Shown one piece after another: positions 58,226 through 64,000 of a stretch of DNA of 64,000 bases (position 1 is its first letter; each line of letters starts with the position of its first letter). Source of the DNA: Rutidosis leptorrhynchoides (taxonomy: Eukaryota; Streptophyta; Magnoliopsida; Asterales; Asteraceae). A program made the position numbers and the translations under genes. The stretch lies in contig NC_092334.1 in assembly GCF_046630445.1 (NCBI RefSeq), positions 108,325,001 to 108,389,000 of the forward strand, in the 5' to 3' direction. A model generated the notes under the pieces. That model had not been told where the DNA came from, searched no databases, and saw only the letters and a program-made list of their open reading frames with translations.

Positions 58226-61200
58226 ATGCCTCTTCGCCGTGCGCCACGTCGTGAAACTCCCGAACAAGCTCTACAACGAATGATAGCCACCGCCGTGGAT
58301 GCGGCCATGGCCGGTCACTCTTCCAACAACAATAACAATAACAACAATCACAACAACAACAACAATGGAGCCGGTAACTCAAACGAAGGGTGCTCCTACA
58401 AATCCTTCATGGGGTGCAAACCTCACACTTTTGATGGAACCGGGGGACCGGTCGTGCTCACCCGATGGTTTGAGCAAACGGAAGCCGTCTTTAGCATAAG
58501 CGGTTGTCGGGACCAAGACAAGGTCAAATACTCCACTCACACCTTCGCCGGTGTCGCTCTTACATGGTGGAATACTTATGTACAATCGGTGGGTACCGAT
58601 GAAGCTCACGCCCTCTCTTGGGCCGACTTGAGGGAAAAGATGATTGTCGAATATTTCCCTCGTGAAGAAACCCGAAGGCTCGAACAAGAGCTAAGAACTT
58701 TAAAGGCGATCGGAAACGATCTCAAGGCTTATAATCAACGATTTTCCGAACTAGCCTTGATGTGCCCAAATCTTGTGAACCCCGAAGCTTTAAGGGTTGA
58801 ACTTTACGTGGATGGTCTTCCAAAGAGTATCAAACACGGAGTAATGTCATCCAAACCCACTAATCATCAAGAAGCTTTGAACATGGCCCGCAAATTGATA
58901 GAAACGGTTGACGAAATCGTAGTTCCGGCACCTAAGGCCGAGGATAAATCGGGCGGCAACAAAAGAAAGTGGGAACCCTCCCAATCAAGCAACAACAATT
59001 TTGCTAAGAAGCCTTACACCTCCGACGGCAAGAAGGGTTATGCTGGGAACCTACCCCTTTGCAACAAATGCAACAAACATCACTTTGGTGAATGTGGCAA
59101 GTTAATTTGCCACCGGTGCCAAGGAGTTGGTCATAAGGCCAATGAGTGTAAAAGTGTTGCCCCCATCGCTCGAAAGGGGCCCAATGCACCAAAAACGGGC
59201 ACTTGTTATGAATGTGACCAAACGGGCCATTATAGAAATGCATGCCCGAAGAGGAAAGATAACACCAATACGCGCGGCCGAGCTTTCAACATCAACACCG
59301 AGGAAGCCCGAGATGATAATGAATTGGTCACGGGTACGTTTCTTCTCAACAACACTTATGTTACTTGTTTATTCGATTCGGGTGCCGATAAGAGTTTTGT
59401 ATCCAAGACTTTGACTCATTCTTTTAATACTCCACCACGTCCACTAGATACCACTTATACCATTGAAGTGGCCAACGGAAAACTATTGAGTGCCGACACA
59501 TATTACCGGGGGTGTACGTTAAACATTTTAGGTAATGAGTTTGAAATTGACTTGATACCCATGGAACTAGGGAGCTTCGATGTAATAATCGGTATGAATT
59601 GGCTAGCCAAAATGAAATCTCACATCCTTTGTGATCTTAACGCAATCCGAATTCCTATCGAGAATGGTGAACCTTTGATCGTCTATGGCGATAAGAGTTG
59701 TACTGGACTCAACCTCGTTTCATGTATTAAAGTTAGAAAACTACTCCGAAAGGGTTGTTTTGCGATCCTTGCTCACGTTAAGAAAGTCGAGTCCGATGAG
59801 AAGCACATCGATGATGTGCCAATTATTAGTGACTATTCCGATGTATTTCCCGATGAATTGCCGGGTCTTCCACCTCATCGACCGGTTGAATTCAAAATCG
59901 ATCTTATTCCGGGAGCCGCACCCGTAGCACGTGCACCATATAGACTCGCTCCATCCGAAATGCAAGAATTGCAAAGTCAAATCCAAGAACTACTTGATCG
60001 TGGTTTTATCCAACCTAGCCATTCACCTTGGGGCGCTCCGATTTTGTTTGTTAAAAAGAAAGATGGATCCCTACGAATGTGCATTGACTATCGTGAACTA
60101 AACAAATTGACGGTTAAGAACCGATATCCTCTTCCTCGCATCGATGACCTCTTTGATCAATTACAAGGGTCTTGTGTATATTCAAAAATCGATCTCCGCT
60201 CGGGTTATCATCAATTAAGGGTTAAGGGGGAAGATGTCTCCAAAACCGCTTTCCGGACTCGTTATGGTAGTTATGAATTCCTTGTCATGCCATTTGGCCT
60301 CACTAACGCACCGGTGGTGTTCATAGATCTTATGAACCGCGTGTGCAAACCGTATCTCGATAAATTCGTTATTGTGTTCATCGATGACATATTGATCTAT
60401 TCTAAAAATGAAGAAGAGCACGAACAACATCTTCGACTTGTGCTTGAACTCTTGAGACAAGAACGACTTTATGCCAAATTCTCCAAGTGTGAATTTTGGT
60501 TAAAGGAAGTTCAATTTCTTGGTCATGTTGTAAGTGATCAAGGTATTAAAGTCGATCCCACGAAAATCGAAGCCATTAGTAAATGGGAGACTCCTACTAC
60601 TCCTACTCACATTCGTCAATTCTTGGGTCTCGCCGGGTACTATCATAGATTCATCGAAAACTTCTCTTTGGTTGCACGTCCTCTAACCGCATTAACTCAC
60701 AAGGGAAAGAAATTCATTTGGGCGACCGAACAAGAATCCGCATTTCAAATCTTGAAAACAAAGCTAACCACCGCTCCTATCTTGTCACTTCCCGAAGGCA
60801 ATGATGATTTTTTTGTATATTGCGATGCCTCGAAACATGGTTTTGGGTGTGTATTGATGCAACGGAAGAAAGTCATTGCTTATGCCTCTCGACAACTAAA
60901 AATTCATGAACGGAATTACACGACTCATGATCTCGAACTTGGAGCCGTTGTCTTTGCACTTAAAATGTGGAGACACTATCTTTATGGAACCAAGAGTACT
61001 ATCTTCACCAATCACAAAAGCCTTCAACACATCTTCGATCAAAAGCAACTAAACATGAGACAAAGACGGTGGATTGAAACTTTGAACAATTACGATTGCG
61101 AGCTTCGTTACCATCCCGGGAAGGCAAACGTAGTAGCCGATGCCTTAAGTCGAAAAGAAAGAGCGGTGCCTCTTCGTGTCCGAGCTTTAAACATCCCCAT

Positions 61201-62704
61201 TCACACCAACCTCAATATTCAAATTCGTGTAGCCCAAGATGAAGCTCTCAAGGATGAAAACATCTCTCTCGAACACTTGAACGTCCTCACCTCTCGATTC
61301 GAAGTTAAAGAAACCGGACTCCGATATTTCGCCGGAAGAATTTGGGTACCTAGTTATGGGGACTTGCGAAGCCTTATTTTGGATGAAGCCCATAAGTCAA
61401 GATATTCAATTCATCCCGGTGCCAATAAGATGTACCACGACCTTAAAGAACAATATTGGTTGCCGAACATTAAAAGGGACGTCGCTACTTATGTTGAAAA
61501 GTGCCTAACTTGCTCCAAAGTCAAAGCCGAACATCAAAGACCGTCCGGACTACTTCAACAACCAGAAATCCCGCAATGGAAATGGGAAAGGATAACGATG
61601 GATTTTATCACCAAACTACCAAAGACGGTTGGAGTTATGATACTATTTGGGTCATTGTTGACCGACTCACCAAATCCGCGCACTTCCTAGCCATGAAGGA
61701 AACCGAAAACATGGAGAAACTCGCACAACTCTACATCAAAGAAATCGTAGCCCGACACGGTGTACCCTTATCGATTATCTCCGACCGAGATGGCCGTTTT
61801 GTTTCTAGATTTTGGCGTACATTGCAAGAAGCATTGGGAACGCGTTTAGACATGAGCACCGCATATCATCCACAAACCGACGGACAAAGCGAACGCACAA
61901 TTCAAACCTTGGAAGACATGCTACGAGCTTGCGTTGTCGACTTTGGAAAAGCTTGGGATAAGCACTTGCCTCTCGCCGAATTCTCCTACAACAATAGTTA
62001 TCACACGAGTATTAACGCCGCACCATTCGAAGCATTATATGGCCGAAAATGTCGTTCTCCTCTTTGTTGGGCCGAAGTAGGCGACAAACAAATCACCGGT
62101 CCCGAACTTATTCATGAAACAACCGAGAAGATCGTTCAAATCCGAGATAGGCTTTGGACGGCCCGGAGTCGTCAAAAGAGTTATACCGACAAACGACGCA
62201 ACGACCTCGAATTTCAAGTCGGTGACCGTGTAATGTTAAAAGTCGCACCTTGGAAAGGTGTAATTCGTTTTGGGAAACGCGAGAAGCTAAATCCGCGGTA
62301 TATTGGTCCTTTCGAAATCTTGGAGCGTATTGGAACCGTTGCTTATCATTTAGATCTTCCGCCTCAATTGAACTCCGTTCATCCTACCTTCCATGTATCT
62401 AACTTGAAAAAGTGTCTTGCCGAACCCGATATCATCATCCCTCTCGAAGAACTTACTATTGATGACAAACACTATTGATGACAAACTTCATTTTGTGGAA
62501 GAACCGGTTGAAATTGTGGACACCTCCGTCAAGACATTGAAACAAAGCCGAATCTCGATTGTCAAGGTTCGTTGGAATGCCAAAAGAGGACCCGAGTTTA
62601 CTTGGGAAAGGCAAGATCAAATGCAAAAGAAATACCCTCACTTATTCCCGATTCCGAAAACGCAAAATTTTGAGGAAGAAACAACAACTACTATGCCTAC
62701 TTAA
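58226..62704 (+). pseudogene. E4 gag-pol polyprotein with a -1 shift and a 16-bp duplication
   Basis: Start ATGCCTCTTCGCCG (GGAATAATG). Gag (~58400-58900) has an Asn tract near 58325-58370, knuckles [14 protein letters not shown] (~59110) and [14 protein letters not shown] (~59206); protease Asp-Ser-Gly ~59377; RT Phe-Ile-Asp-Asp ~60377; RNase H CDAS ~60820; integrase zinc site ~61390-61515 and D,D-35-E core; chromodomain-like tail 62555-62640. By comparison with E1, one base is missing near 61630-61637, just inside the integrase core, so the first frame ends at 61690. Integrase continues in the next frame to 62478, where a tandem copy of ACTATTGATGACAAAC (62455-62470, 62471-62486) restores the original frame too late. 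The third RNase H acidic residue is Asn (AAT, 61010-61012). The protein up to RT is open, but integration functions are lost. Confidence 0.93.
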
Positions 62705-62739
62705 ATTTCGGGACGAAATTTCTTTTAAGGAGTAGGTAA
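62703..62739 (+). other. E4 conserved hairpin and polypurine tract
   Basis: AAATTTCG-GGA-CGAAATTT (62703-62721), beginning inside the stop codon, then TTTTAAGGAGTAGGTAA before the 3' LTR. Confidence 0.75.
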
Positions 62740-64000
62740 TGTAACATCCCGCATTTTTCCATTTACTTTTCCGTTATACTATTTTAAACTCCGTTATATG
62801 TTTATAACATCTCCCATTAATACGCGTTTTAAATTATCTCGTTTAGGTAATTCACGCACCCGTTTCCAAAGTTGAGGGACTATGTTTGACAAAGGAGCAA
62901 AGAGGTGACTAGGTCAAAGAGTCAACACTCTTCCTCCTCCATTCATTAATTCTTTTTCTTTTTCCTTTTTCTCTAACACTTTCACCAAATCTCTCAAACA
63001 CCACTTCAAGGATTCATCATCCAAATCAAATCGAGCAAGCATCCATCTAAACAAATTGCATATTCGGAATCCTCTCATCTTCCTCTTCGATTCCATATCG
63101 ATTTCATCAAGTTTGGGTAACTTTCTAAAATCACTAGATTTTGTGTTCTTGATGTTTTTAACTTATAAAAGTGTTAATTAGTGTCTATGGCTCAAGTCTA
63201 ACATGAATATATGAATTGTATGCTCGATCTTGTTGTTTTGAAGTAACTAGCATGAACTTGAATTTTGGTGTGTTGTTCTTGAGTTTTGGATGATCATATG
63301 TTGTTAGATGTTAAAAGTTCATGTTCTAATTGTGTTCCTAGTATCACTAGCTTCAATTTGATGTGTAGGTTGCTTTAGAAAAGTTCATGAACTTGATTTA
63401 TGATTTTGGTGAATTTGGGTTAGGGTTTGATGAACTTGAAATGGACTTTTGATGCATTGAATGCCATGGATTATTATTGGTAAGTGTTTAGTTGGATTGT
63501 ATGCTTGATTACCTTCGAAACGGCATATCATTCATGTAAATTGGTTGCCCGAATCATTGAATTGCATTTATGAACTTGTATGCGGTTAATGTTAAGCATT
63601 AGATGCGGTTTTGGTTGTTGTAATAGGTAGATTGATTGATGAAATGTGTTTAGTTGTTTTCCTCGTCAAATTACCTTCCCAACGGTATAAGATACTTGTC
63701 TTGATTGTTTGCGGATCATAAATGGTGATTGTTTGAAGTTAGGTTCGTGCATAAAACTTAAAAACTGCCAGAATTCTCTGCACAGGTAATGGCGCGGCGC
63801 GCCATATACCCGCGCGGCGCGCCAAAGTGGTCTGTCCAACTTTGTCAATCTTCGAATAATGTTTGCTATGCTACGCACCTTCGATTCACATGTAACTTGT
63901 TCTAACATGCTCATACATGATTAAAAACCTCAGAAAAATAGTTCGGGACCCGACCCGAACGTGTTGACTTTTTCGTTGACTTTGACCGACCAAAGTTTGA
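62740..64000 (+). mobile_element. E4 3' LTR, first 1261 bp
   Basis: Matches 55545-56785 with about ten substitutions and one 20-bp insertion at 63806-63825 (second GC-rich box). By length it should end near 65,000, outside the window. Confidence 0.93.

Larger units (their letters stand above)
55545..64000 (+). mobile_element. E4: Ty3/gypsy chromovirus, right end outside the window
   Basis: 5' LTR 55545-57802, PBS 57805-57816, gag-pol from 58226 to 62704 broken by two frame changes, hairpin and PPT, 3' LTR from 62740. The left target is ACTAT (55540-55544) inside the L3 LTR; the right copy is not visible. There are no accessory ORFs between PBS and gag, unlike E1. About ten substitutions separate the LTRs over the 1.26 kb that can be compared, so it is young, as expected for the innermost insertion here. 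Confidence 0.92.

Noticed and set aside
58158-58382. Cys-rich minus ORF at the start of E4 gag
   Set aside because: Antisense to the gag N-terminus and Asn tract.

Overview
This is a piece of a plant nuclear genome, almost certainly a core eudicot and probably Asteraceae. That rests on the style of its Ty3/gypsy LTRs (starts of the TGTRRYRWCCCG type with a TGGTATCAGAGC primer site), a plant CABIN1 gene with GT-AG introns, an Au-like SINE, and MULE and PIF/Harbinger remnants. The family assignment is inference. Apart from one host gene, the window is nested retrotransposons.

Layout. 1-26075 is a nested nest. The oldest layer is a non-autonomous LTR family, here called B. Copy B1 (+) survives as 2178-2456, 16956-18310 and an LTR at 18311-20050. 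Copy B2 (-) covers about 20055-26075 and carries only a gag gene. B1 was hit by an inverted family-1 LTR (1-2177) and by T1, a 1.4-kb TRIM-sized element (-) with 483-bp LTRs and ATTAA target duplications. T1 was then hit in its 5' LTR by E1, a 13.1-kb chromovirus-like Ty3/gypsy element (3611-16722; 3252-bp LTRs; GAAGA duplications). E1 carries two extra genes ahead of gag-pol, an acidic protein and an F-box protein.

26090-33840 holds a DUF4283/LINE-ORF1-like reading frame, a PIF/Harbinger ORF1 remnant, a MULE nested in a SINE, and three diverged copies of one noncoding module. 33885-42782 (-) is the host gene: a 19-exon CABIN1 homologue of about 1900 residues, a TPR subunit of the HIRA histone H3.3 chaperone complex. 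From 44805 retrotransposons resume: a minus-strand LTR fragment, split by L3 (45372 onward), a pol-less element with a family-1-like leader. L3 contains a 616-bp solo LTR, and its 3' LTR is interrupted by E4 (55545 to beyond the window), a second chromovirus with a frame-broken gag-pol.

How parts work together. E1 and E4 encode capsid, protease, RT, RNase H, integrase and a chromodomain-like tail, though both pol genes are now broken. L3, B1/B2 and T1 lack pol and would need such enzymes in trans. The most unusual signals are (1) the F-box plus acidic protein cassette in E1, with a PPT-like palindrome between the cassette and gag that recurs in L3; (2) arrays in family B whose units fold into hairpins or three-way junctions, with stems that change in a compensating way while loops stay constant; (3) a paired GC-rich box module found in both orientations in LTRs of different families. 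All comparisons were made by eye within the window; no database was searched.
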